From contig NC_081553.1 of NCBI RefSeq assembly GCF_963082655.1, positions 31,979,114 to 32,043,113 of the forward strand: DNA of 64,000 bases, written 5' to 3'. The notes beneath the pieces are model-generated. The model made no database searches, had not been told where the DNA came from, and saw only the letters and a list, made by a program, of their open reading frames with translations. Every line of letters begins with the position of its first letter. Positions within the stretch are counted from its first letter, which is position 1. The stretch comes from Stomoxys calcitrans. Its lineage: Eukaryota > Arthropoda > Insecta > Diptera > Muscidae. Below are positions 1 through 8,911 of the stretch, piece by piece. The position numbers and the translations under genes were made by a program.

Positions 1-964
1 TGTTGTAGAGTTTCATCGATTCTTTTGTTCTTCTGCTTATGTTACGGCACTCACTCTCTTCATTTTCTAATCTTGATTTGAACCATTCCAGGGTAAATAG
101 ATAAGAGCTTTTAATCTCTGCCTCTTTTTAATAGCATTCTAAGACAGAGATATCATGGACTCTCTCTTTCATAAGCCTCTCTTTTGTCTCTTATTCCTTT
201 TTACACACCTTATGATGAGCTTGGAAGAGTATCTTGATTGATTCTTAAGACACGCCCCCTCCTTCAATGGTAAATGGAACTTCTCAATTTCTGATATTTC
301 AAATGATTTCTTTTATCTAAAGCAAATATCAAATGATTATCTTTGTGAGACAAGGCTTTTATATTTATATCGTACAAAGAATACAAAAAGTATTCAAAGT
401 ACACCAGTGAGCTAGTTTTTGTTTATTTTGCAAATTTTGTTTAAATGCCGATTTGTTTGTTTTAATTTATCGGTTTCCACAGACGGTGGGTGGCAACGCA
501 TATCATCAGTTTGACATTTTTTTCCCTTCTTTGTGCTTCTATTTGACAAAGGCATGGAACACGTTTCCTTCCAAGTTAGGGATCAATTTGTCTTTCTTTT
601 CCTGTGATCTCTCGATGTGATAAGAAGTATTCTTACACAGAATCTACGACTTAAAACGAAAAATAAAGGAAACTTTAACTTCGGTGAATTTTTTTTTCAT
701 AAAAATCATAACTTTTTGCGTCACTTGACTAAGTTTTGCTGAAGGTAAATTTTTTTGTGAATTCTTTGAAAGTTTCCCAATCAAACATAGTGCATTATTT
801 TTTTTTATTGGTCTGTAGTGCGCAAATTAGGCCTTCATACACGTATCAGTGTTAAAGCTAGCATAATTGAGGCACAGGAGGAAGTCATTCATATATGTGG
901 AATTTTTGAAGGAAAAGGCTTGGCACACCTGGATTCAAACCAAGAGATCTATAACCAACGGGGA

Positions 965-987
965 GCTACTACCCACAGGGTAGTAGC
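965..987. repeat. Perfect 10-bp inverted repeat (3-nt loop) in the LTR
   Basis: GCTACTACCC and GGGTAGTAGC are exact reverse complements separated by ACA, and the structure recurs in the 3' LTR at 9876-9898. It is GC-rich in an AT-rich LTR, so it would form a stable RNA or DNA hairpin. Its role is unknown; regulation, 3'-end processing or protein binding are all possible. Confidence 0.6.
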
Positions 988-1657
988 CACCAATTTATTA
1001 ATCCGAGTCCCAAGACGTGCTTAAGTGCTTGGCCATAACCTTTTTTGTCATTCACGTGTCTACACCAAGAGACTGGCTGAAGTGATTTTTGCCATGTTAT
1101 TAGTAATATTTTAAAGCCAGCAAACCAATATTACCAGCCTCTATTTGAACCTTACACCGGCTATACCAACCTGATGTGACATTTTTCAACCGGCCATGTA
1201 AAGTTTTATCCAGCTATACCTAGTTTCAAGTGATATTTTTTCGAGGAACCATACATATTGAATACGTGCTGAATTTCAAGATTTTTGAAGCCACATCTTC
1301 ACGCCATTTTGTTTAATTATTTTTTCATCATGCTAAAGCATCAGGCTGCCTATATCATCACAATTCATCAACTTAACTAGAATCGAATAAGTATCGTAAT
1401 TATAAAATTCCTAAATGGAATTTCATCAAAATTGATTTTTTTATTTTTTCGTAATTTAATCAGTTATAAATTTTACAGATAGCCTCATATACATCTAAGA
1501 AATTTGTTCAGATGTATGCCCAATAGTTCGTTTTATCTTAAATTTGGTAAATCCACCAGCAACACCCTTTTCATAATTTTCAATATCCAAACAGAAAAGC
1601 AACCACGAAACCATCGACCATGTGAGGAAGGCCTTCATCGCTGGCGTCATTTTTTTG

Positions 1658-1667
1658 TTGGTAAGTC
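1658..1667 (+). promoter_or_regulatory. Candidate splice donor in the LTR
   Basis: The sequence TTGGTAAGTC fits the donor consensus, with the cut after 1660. A matching acceptor (pyrimidine-rich, ending TTCAG at 3371) lies 8 nt before the gag ATG at 3380. Joining them would remove the LTR remainder, the primer site and the leader ORFs and present gag as the first ORF. This rests on consensus match only; no transcript evidence is available. Confidence 0.3.
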
Positions 1668-2733
1668 ACAATGTAAAAATTTTATATAAATATATGCAAA
1701 GTGTGTTGTAACTCCATTGGTTAGTTTCCCTCCATTTTTATTTTCTATTGCCTTGCTCTTTGTGGAGCAAACTTTAGAATAACTCGGTGGAGACTTTCTC
1801 TCCAGCCGCTCTCGTTTTTTTTTTTTTCTTTGGGAGATCACATGAATGCACATAGTGTTTTTATAGTTTCTCACCAGTGATTTCTCCAAGAAGTGTTTTT
1901 ATATTTTTTTTCATTTTTTCATTTTTGCAACTAATTTCGTCTGTTGGGCAGACATACCTACATACATAATTTTTTATTCATTTCTATTTTCACCTGTTTC
2001 GTAAATTTAAGATACTTTTTGAATATTTTTAACCCCTTCTGGGAAGCTTTAAATTTACAACATTTTCTAATGTTATAATTTTCTATCAGATTTTTACATT
2101 ATTATTAGGTAAATTTTTCTAGTTATTATTATTATTTTTTTTAAATGGTTATTAATAAAAATATGTGAATTTTGAATTTCATAAACAATGATACTTTTCT
2201 CTTGTGGCGATGAACATTTTTATAAGGCATTGTCTCAATCAGTGAAGATGTGCTAGATCCGTTGGAAAAGTTTTCCTATAAGAAGATGAGATCATAAGAG
2301 GGTAGTACCTTTGTTTGTTAGGGGTCCAATGGACATAAGCTTGAATTGGACATAATTGGTTGGAGAGGGTTATGAAGCAATGGCCCCATTTACATCCGGG
2401 ATGCCATATTAAATTTGACCTTATGGGAAGTATTCGACCTGTTTTTTTTTCTTTATTTTTCTTTTAAAGTTCTTTTTAAATTTTGTTTGATATATGGCCA
2501 ACCATCGGTTTTATTCGTTCGTTTTATTTCATTAAAAAAAGGGAGTCTGTAACAAAAATTAATTGTGTAATGGGAACGAGGCTTAGAGGGAAAGGGACAC
2601 GAACCCCCCACCCGACTGAAGTTAGCAATAGAAGGCTCCCGCAGTCCCAAGACTTTCTAAGTTCTAAGATGCCTTTGAATAGGATCTGAACCTGCATCTC
2701 ATACAGATTTTCATCTGGATACATTACAGATTT

Positions 2734-2751
2734 TGGCGCCCAACGTGGGGC
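2734..2751 (+). other. Primer binding site, tRNA-Lys1,2 type
   Basis: TGGCGCCCAACGTGGGGC is an 18-nt site of the tRNA-Lys1,2 class used by several retroelements. It begins 4 nt after the LTR end. Minus-strand DNA synthesis would start here. The full 18-nt match and its position fix the right border of the 5' LTR independently of the LTR alignment. Confidence 0.93.
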
Positions 2752-3379
2752 CGGAAAAAGACGCTGTCTTAGGCTCTATTATTTTTTTTGTTACTTTTGG
2801 AATTTTCACTTTTTAATGGATTGTCAGAAATTATGATAATTTTGTGATTTAGTGTTCGTGAATAGTTTGCAAACCTATCTGGAACTTTGTCAACTTGATG
2901 GTTTTACGAGTTAGTCAACCGATAGTTAATTTGTAAACCTTTTTGCAAGCCAAGATTTCATTTTTCCTCCTAGTTTTTGCTTATCCATCTTTCATATATA
3001 ATTTTCTTTTATATCACTACGAAGAGCTTAGCTATCAGTACCTAAAAGGCAGCTCGGATTTCGTTAACTTGCAGGAAGCATTTTTGCGACCGCTGAATTT
3101 TAGACGAAAGACACGACAAATTTAATGTTTTCTACGCTGGTTTGATCTACGCAGGGATTTTTGGAAATTTTATGTATGAACCATAGCCCAGTTTTTTTTT
3201 ATTTTTTTAATTCCCATAGTAGGGTAAAAGATACTACCTGTTTTGACTCTCATCTTTGAAAGGAAAACATATATCGTTTATGAAATTTTCTGAAAACTTA
3301 TTTTTTTTGAGTTGCTGCAATAAGCAATACAATAAGGAATATTTATTAAATTTTTTCTGTTAGAACTTCAGATTTTGAA
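2752..3379 (+). other. Untranslated leader between primer site and gag
   Basis: About 630 nt of AT-rich sequence. It holds a 60-codon upstream ORF (2943-3125) and several other ATGs, which would hinder scanning to the gag ATG on an unspliced RNA. A splice-acceptor-like tract ends at 3371. Packaging signals would be expected here but cannot be recognised by eye. Confidence 0.6.
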
Positions 3380-5011
3380 ATGTCCTTGGAGAGAACCCCT
3401 CCACCGGCATTACCGCCGACTGCCTCGGCACCGGTTAATTCGGAACCTACGTTATGTTGGGTGTGTAACGAGATTATGACTGATGGTCAGGAATGTATGC
3501 TTATTAATGGATGTTCACATTCATTTCATAAGGTATGCTTACAGGAGTTTTTAACTACAGCATCGGAATGCCCCATGTGCAAACGATCGTGTCAGCCTAA
3601 TGATTTAAAGGCTTTTGTGTCTGGACAGGGACTAGTTGCTCCGAAGAAACAACCGGCAAACAGGGGCAAAGCTAGGGGTGCGATGCAGAAGCAATATAAT
3701 ACGAGGAGTGCAAGGAATTTATTCCAGGACCAAGTGAGTTTTTTTAACACTAGTTCAGGTTCTCTGGGAGGTAATTTGGCCACACCAAATCGCGATCCTG
3801 GTGGTATTAATTCTCGAGGTTTTCACTCCCCATCTCAAGGTGTTGCAAATCCTTCCGCTGGAAACCGTTTTGACTTTAATGAGATGAATAGGTTGATTGA
3901 GGCTAACTTGACTCGGATGCTACAAAATTTGAATATTTTGCCCAATCCCAATCAGGACAATCCGCGGGGCGTTCTTCGAAATAGTTTCCAAGATTCGAGG
4001 TCCAGAATAGACACAAGGATGCCAAATGACAATGCTCATGCACCTAGTGCAGCCCAAGGTGGAAATGAAGTCCCTTCACAGTCTGTACATTTGAATAGCA
4101 ATTCGCATATTTTGAATGTGTCTCCGCATTCACTCTCGAACTCTAATAATGGCAATATTCCTTCCGATAGGGTTACATCGATAATTCAGAGTTGGAATTT
4201 AAAATTCGACGGGTCATCCACCGGTCTCAACGTCGAAGAATTTTTATACCGGATTTGTTCACTGACTAGGGATAATTTTAATAGTGATTTCTCTTGTATA
4301 TGCAGGAACCTTAATATTTTGTTAACCGGAAAGGCTAGAGAATGGTACTGGCGTTACCATAAGAGGGTTGCATCTCTTAACTGGGATGATTTTAGCCAGG
4401 CCATTCGTGAGCAATATAGGGATTCCAAGACGTCGTACGATTTTAGAGAGGAAATCAGGAATCGGAAACAAAGGGCCAATGAATCATTTGATACTTTTTA
4501 TGAGTCTATTGCTGGTATTATGGATAGATTGTCGACGCCAATGGCAGAGCAGGAACTGATTGAGATAATACTTAGAAATTTACGTCCTGATGTGCGTCAG
4601 GACTTGCTTTATATGAAAATAGATTCAATTCCACATCTTCGTCAACTGGTGCAAACCAGAGAAAATTTCCTCAGCGATGAGTATGTTAGGAGGAACTTGT
4701 CCATGCACAATGTAGGAATGACTAATGTCCCTCGTAGATTCGTATCCGAGATTGATGACGATCGTGATTGTGTCATGGAAGGGGATGAGGATACCTTGAA
4801 AGTAGAGGCGGTTCACGGGTCGACGACCAATATGAAATGCTGGAATTGTGAGGAACTCGGACATCACTGGCAGGAATGCTTGAGTGATAGACGAATTTTT
4901 TGTTATGGCTGTGGGGCCAAGGACATTTATAAGCCCAACTGCATTGATTGCAGAAACCGTAGGAACAACCCGGCAAAAAACTCGAGACCTCAGGGTCCAC
5001 CGATCGAATGA
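3380..5011 (+). CDS. gag: Gag polyprotein with N-terminal RING-H2 finger
   Basis: 543 aa. It would assemble the particle and bind the element's RNA. Residues 26-67 form a clean RING-H2 pattern: C26-X2-C29-X15-C45-X-H47-X2-H50-X2-C53-X10-C64-X2-C67, the zinc-binding layout of many E3 ubiquitin ligases. Residues about 80-260 are Ser/Asn/Pro-rich and low in complexity. Residues about 272-430 resemble the retrotransposon capsid (Retrotrans_gag) fold, with a WYWRY-type core and Arg-rich helices. Near the C-terminus is a CCHC knuckle (C487, C490, H495, C500), then a second with the same spacing but Ile516 where His is expected (C508, C511, I516, C521). The ATG has a G at -3. The stop overlaps the pol ATG as ATGA, and a -1 shift site lies 30 nt before it. 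Ubiquitin ligase activity is inferred, not shown. Confidence 0.9.
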   Translation: MSLERTPPPALPPTASAPVNSEPTLCWVCNEIMTDGQECMLINGCSHSFHKVCLQEFLTTASECPMCKRSCQPNDLKAFVSGQGLVAPKKQPANRGKARGAMQKQYNTRSARNLFQDQVSFFNTSSGSLGGNLATPNRDPGGINSRGFHSPSQGVANPSAGNRFDFNEMNRLIEANLTRMLQNLNILPNPNQDNPRGVLRNSFQDSRSRIDTRMPNDNAHAPSAAQGGNEVPSQSVHLNSNSHILNVSPHSLSNSNNGNIPSDRVTSIIQSWNLKFDGSSTGLNVEEFLYRICSLTRDNFNSDFSCICRNLNILLTGKAREWYWRYHKRVASLNWDDFSQAIREQYRDSKTSYDFREEIRNRKQRANESFDTFYESIAGIMDRLSTPMAEQELIEIILRNLRPDVRQDLLYMKIDSIPHLRQLVQTRENFLSDEYVRRNLSMHNVGMTNVPRRFVSEIDDDRDCVMEGDEDTLKVEAVHGSTTNMKCWNCEELGHHWQECLSDRRIFCYGCGAKDIYKPNCIDCRNRRNNPAKNSRPQGPPIE

Positions 5012-5027
5012 TTGATAATGTGGACCC
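4975..5027 (+). promoter_or_regulatory. -1 ribosomal frameshift signal: A AAA AAC plus stem
   Basis: In the gag frame the codons read GCA AAA AAC, placing the heptamer A AAA AAC (4975-4981) in the X XXY YYZ register required for -1 slippage. The pol frame is open only from 4963 (TAG at 4960-4962) and gag stops at 5011, so the shift must occur within 48 nt, exactly where the heptamer lies. GGGTCCAC (4993-5000) pairs perfectly with GTGGACCC (5020-5027), an 8-bp stem starting 11 nt after the heptamer. The fusion would be about 1691 aa. The loop contains the ATGA where gag stops and pol could restart, so stop-restart is the alternative. Confidence 0.85.
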
Positions 5028-8000
5028 CCACAAACCCCCTGATGTACCATTTGAACCCGGATTTTCTAATACCACACCTATTTCTACTTCTATTAAAGGA
5101 GATGTCGGGATATGCCCTCCAATAGACATTTTGAGAAGACCAGAGACCCTTGTTAGTTTTGCTAATGATATGCCATCTCATGTCTTATATCCGAGACGGC
5201 CTTATCACGAACGTTTAGCTTATTATCTGCAGAGACGCAATGAGATTTTTTCGTTGAGTAGTTTAAATTCTATTTCCAGTAGGCGGCCCAGACGTTCTAC
5301 CATTCGATTAAGGCAGTACTTTAGATCCAAAAGGTTATGTAGGAAATTCTTGGTTTCGGCGATATTTTCTAAGCCCACGGATATGCGATATTTTGCGAAA
5401 ATCTCCTTTTTGGAATTCAATGAAATCGGTCTTCTAGATACTGGGGCGAGTGTAAGCTGCCTTGGCGCTGAACTGGCGTTACACAATTTTTCGAAGTATC
5501 AAAATTTTTCTAAGTGTAGGTCGAATGTGAGCACTGCTGATGGAAGTATTCAAAGAGTCGTTGGCTGGATAGATGTTCTCGTTTCTTTTAAAGGAGATAC
5601 TAGGCCTTTGAGATTTTTTATAATCCCTTCTTTGTCACAAAGGGTGATACTAGGTATTGACTTCTGGAAGAAGTTTGGTTTGATACCAGATATACTAGGA
5701 TCTGTTGTCTTAATGGCTGATGGAGTTATCTCTACGAGTGTTCAGGCTTTGAATCCTGAGGGTGTAGTACTGCAGGAGGATTTTGACACTGATTCTTTTC
5801 CATTGACAGGACCACAGCGCAAGCAACTTCAAGCGGTTATAAATCTTTTTCCGAATTTTGAAACCCAGGGGCTGGGTAGGACCAGGTTGATTCGGCATAG
5901 TATTGACGTTGGGGATGCTTCTCCCGTAAAACAACGATACTACCCTGTGTCCCCGGCGGTTGAGAGATTAATGTTCGGAGAAATTGACCGGATGCTCAGT
6001 TTGGGTGTCATAGAACCGTCCACTTCGGCGTGGAGTTCGCCGATGCGATTAGTGGTGAAGCCGGGAAAAGTAAGGTTGTGCTTGGATGCTAGAAGGCTGA
6101 ACGCCGTTACTATAAAGGATGCTTATCCTTTACCCAATATTGAGGGAATCTTCGCACGACTGCCAAAGGCGAATATCATTTCCAAACTCGATTTGAAGGA
6201 TGCCTTTTGGCAGATTAGCCTAGACGAAAAGTCGAGACCACTGACAGCATTTACAGTCCCGGGACGGCCTTTGTACCAATTTGTGGTAATGCCGTTCGGG
6301 CTCTGTAATGCTCCACAGACTATGTGTAGGCTAATGGACGAGATCATTCCTCCCGATTTGCGCCATTGCGTATTTGGGTATTTGGATGATCTCGTCATCG
6401 TGTCGGAAGATTTCCCCTCTCATATGGAGGTATTGGTGCGGATTTCTGCACAATTCCGAAGGGCCAACCTTTCTTTAAACGTTTCCAAAAGTAAGTTTTG
6501 CGTCACCAGAGTAAATTACTTGGGTTACGTAATTGGAAACGGAGGCATAACCACTGATCCGGAAAAGGTCGCGGCAATAACCAACTGGCCAGTGCCCAAG
6601 ACTTTGAAACAGGTCCGAGGATTTTTAGGACTAACCGGCTGGTATCGTCGGTTCGTGCCGAATTTTTCTGATGCTACGTTCCATATAACCGAGGTTTTGA
6701 AATCCAGGAAGAAGTTTCAGTGGACACCAGAGGCACAATTGGCTTTCGAGGATCTCAAGGGGTTGCTTACATCCGCTCCGGTACTTTCTAACCCTGACTT
6801 CACTAAGAAGTTCTACTTGCACTGTGATGCAAGCGATCACGGCATAGGTGCCGTTCTCGTACAGTTAGATAAGGATGGGCAGGAAAAACCCATTGCATTT
6901 ATGAGTAAAAAGCTTACCACGGCTCAGCGCAACTATAGCGTAACCGAACGCGAATGCCTTGCAGCCGTGGAAGCGATAAAGAAATTCAGGTGCTACCTAG
7001 AACTACAGGAGTTCGAAGTGGTCACTGACCACTCCAGTCTATTATGGCTGATGAGGCAGCCGGATTTAAGTGGAAGGTTGGCACGCTGGGTTTTTAAACT
7101 TCAGTCCTATCGTTTTTCTATTAGTCACAGGAAGGGAAGCGAACATGTCGTACCTGATGCACTTTCGCGGATTCCTCACGAGGAGGTTGCAGGTATTGAC
7201 ACCATCCTACCGGAAGTTGACCTTGAATCTCCTTTCTTTTTGGATGAGGACTACGTTTCTCTGAGGGCCAGGGTATTTGAAAGTCAGTCGAGTCTACCGG
7301 ATTTGCGAATTGTGGACAAGTACGTGTACTATCGTACAGAACCCTATTCTGGTGAGGAGCGACAGGAGCAGGATGCCTGGAAACTTTGGATCCCTTTAAG
7401 GCTCCGAGAGGACACGATATCGAGGGCTCACGATTCACCGGTGACGGCACACGGCGGGATCGCTAAGACTGTGGATTTGCTAAGACGGCATTTCTTCTGG
7501 CCAGGTATGGTCAAGGACGTTCGAAGGTACGTGGGCAATTGCGAGGTGTGCAAGACTACCAAGGCCCCGAATACCATAATGAAGCCTCCTATGGTTAATC
7601 AATCTGTCTCCGAACGGCCCTTTCAACGCCTCTATATTGATCTGTTAGGACCATATCCGAGGAGTAAGTCAGGATATATAGGTTTGCTGATTGTTTTAGA
7701 CCACTTTAGTAAATTTCACTGGGTGTGTCCTCTGCGCAAATTTACATCTTCGGCCATTAAGGATTTCCTGCAGAGTCAGATATTTCATATCTATGGTGTC
7801 CCGGAAACAGTTATCAGCGATAATGGTAGCCAGTTCAAGGCAAATGATTTGAACGCCTTTTTGACGAGCTTCGGTATCAACCATATTTACACCGCCTTTT
7901 ATTCACCGCAGGCGAATGCGTCAGAGCGGGTTAACCGATCGCTTATAGCCGGAATCCGCGCATTTCTTAAGAAGGATCATCGTGAGTGGGATCAAAATCT

Positions 8001-8454
8001 CAGTGCTATCTGCTGTGCGCTAAGAAATTCGATCCACCAGTCCATTCGAGTGTCCCCATATCATGCGTTATTTGGGTTCGACATGGTAACCCATGCTTCG
8101 AACTATGTCCTTCTCAGGAATTTAAAACTCCTGAATGAATCTACCAATTGTCTTAGTCGAGATGATCGACTCCAACTTATAAGAGATGATGTTAAGAAGC
8201 ATATAAAGTCTGCCTTTGAGAAGAATCAACGTGAGTACAACCTGCGAACAAGACCCAGGTCTTTTGAGGTAGATCAACAGGTATTTCGGCGTAATTTTGC
8301 GCAAAGCAGTTTAGAGAAGAAGTTTAGTACGAAGCTAGCACCCACTTTTATAAAGTCGAAAGTCCGAGAAAAACTTGGCAATCATTATTATGTGCTAGAA
8401 GACATGGATGGTAAAGTGGCAGGAACCTTCCATTGTAAGGACATTAGGACATAG
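5008..8454 (+). CDS. pol: Pol polyprotein: protease, RT, RNase H, integrase
   Basis: 1148 aa from the ATG at 5008; as a -1 fusion it would start at 4981, adding 9 codons. It copies the element's RNA into DNA and inserts it. Protease: DTGAS at residues 144-148. RT: motif A D395 in LDLKDAF, and the YLDD box at 458-461. RNase H: D607 in CDAS, the TERE box near 646-649, and the PDALSR end. Integrase: zinc site H808, H815, C845, C848; catalytic D878, D938 and E973 (E lies 35 residues after the second D); then a degenerate GPY/F-like tail. No chromodomain and no env follow. All visible catalytic residues are intact. Integrase resembles the K02A2.6-like Gypsy proteins. Confidence 0.96.
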   Translation: MIDNVDPHKPPDVPFEPGFSNTTPISTSIKGDVGICPPIDILRRPETLVSFANDMPSHVLYPRRPYHERLAYYLQRRNEIFSLSSLNSISSRRPRRSTIRLRQYFRSKRLCRKFLVSAIFSKPTDMRYFAKISFLEFNEIGLLDTGASVSCLGAELALHNFSKYQNFSKCRSNVSTADGSIQRVVGWIDVLVSFKGDTRPLRFFIIPSLSQRVILGIDFWKKFGLIPDILGSVVLMADGVISTSVQALNPEGVVLQEDFDTDSFPLTGPQRKQLQAVINLFPNFETQGLGRTRLIRHSIDVGDASPVKQRYYPVSPAVERLMFGEIDRMLSLGVIEPSTSAWSSPMRLVVKPGKVRLCLDARRLNAVTIKDAYPLPNIEGIFARLPKANIISKLDLKDAFWQISLDEKSRPLTAFTVPGRPLYQFVVMPFGLCNAPQTMCRLMDEIIPPDLRHCVFGYLDDLVIVSEDFPSHMEVLVRISAQFRRANLSLNVSKSKFCVTRVNYLGYVIGNGGITTDPEKVAAITNWPVPKTLKQVRGFLGLTGWYRRFVPNFSDATFHITEVLKSRKKFQWTPEAQLAFEDLKGLLTSAPVLSNPDFTKKFYLHCDASDHGIGAVLVQLDKDGQEKPIAFMSKKLTTAQRNYSVTERECLAAVEAIKKFRCYLELQEFEVVTDHSSLLWLMRQPDLSGRLARWVFKLQSYRFSISHRKGSEHVVPDALSRIPHEEVAGIDTILPEVDLESPFFLDEDYVSLRARVFESQSSLPDLRIVDKYVYYRTEPYSGEERQEQDAWKLWIPLRLREDTISRAHDSPVTAHGGIAKTVDLLRRHFFWPGMVKDVRRYVGNCEVCKTTKAPNTIMKPPMVNQSVSERPFQRLYIDLLGPYPRSKSGYIGLLIVLDHFSKFHWVCPLRKFTSSAIKDFLQSQIFHIYGVPETVISDNGSQFKANDLNAFLTSFGINHIYTAFYSPQANASERVNRSLIAGIRAFLKKDHREWDQNLSAICCALRNSIHQSIRVSPYHALFGFDMVTHASNYVLLRNLKLLNESTNCLSRDDRLQLIRDDVKKHIKSAFEKNQREYNLRTRPRSFEVDQQVFRRNFAQSSLEKKFSTKLAPTFIKSKVREKLGNHYYVLEDMDGKVAGTFHCKDIRT

Positions 8455-8911
8455 CTTTGAGATCGATCGAGGGCTATGTTTAGATTGAATGCGCTGTTTG
8501 CCCAAAGTTTTTTTTCGTTTTTTTTCTTCGTACTAACATCATTAAGTCCAGAAATCAAGATATTTTCTAGCAAAAGATTTCTTTTATTATGTGACATATT
8601 TTTTTCGACTTGACATTATTTGAACCAAATTTACGGCCTTTTCCATTTTATTTCCTTTCAAACTTGAAGAGAAATAACCTGGTTTTGTAATGCCCGTTTC
8701 ACCTTTTTCTTATAATTTTATTTTGTTAAGCGAGAATTAATTTTTTCTACATACAATTTTGCACGTCACTGTAGCCATAACGTACTTGGTGCAGACAAAA
8801 ATCCGCAGTTAAAAGTATTACAGACATTGAAGCATAAAATTGGATTAGATGGCAAATTTGAAAAAAAAACGAAAGAGGAAAGGAATAAATCATCCATCTG
8901 ATTAGAACTAT
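8455..8911 (+). other. pol 3' region with polypurine tract at 8860-8889
   Basis: No ORF of note, so there is no env. A purine-rich run spans 8860-8889, interrupted by C at 8870 and T at 8886; the pure stretch is 8871-8885. It should prime plus-strand DNA and normally abuts the LTR, yet the visible LTR match begins 26 nt later at 8912. That start is set by the window edge, so the LTR may truly begin nearer the tract. Confidence 0.7.

Larger units (their letters stand above)
1..2729 (+). repeat. 5' LTR (about 2.73 kb, left edge may lie outside window)
   Basis: Matches 8912-11640 over its whole visible length; the difference I found is A at 2014 versus G at 10925. It begins TGTTGTAG and ends CATTACAG. 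It is several times longer than a typical Gypsy LTR. It is AT-rich and contains only short ORFs that recur identically in the 3' copy and look like chance. Notable contents are a 10-bp perfect hairpin at 965-987, a splice-donor-like GGTAAGT at 1660-1666 and a TATA-like run at 1682-1694. Because the window starts here, the true left end could be some bases upstream. Confidence 0.93.

Noticed and set aside
818..1024. 68-codon ORF in the LTR, repeated at 9729
   Set aside because: Identical because the LTRs are identical. No domain; it spans the hairpin and looks non-coding.
8455..8860. env gene of an errantivirus
   Set aside because: No ORF of useful length lies between pol and the purine tract.
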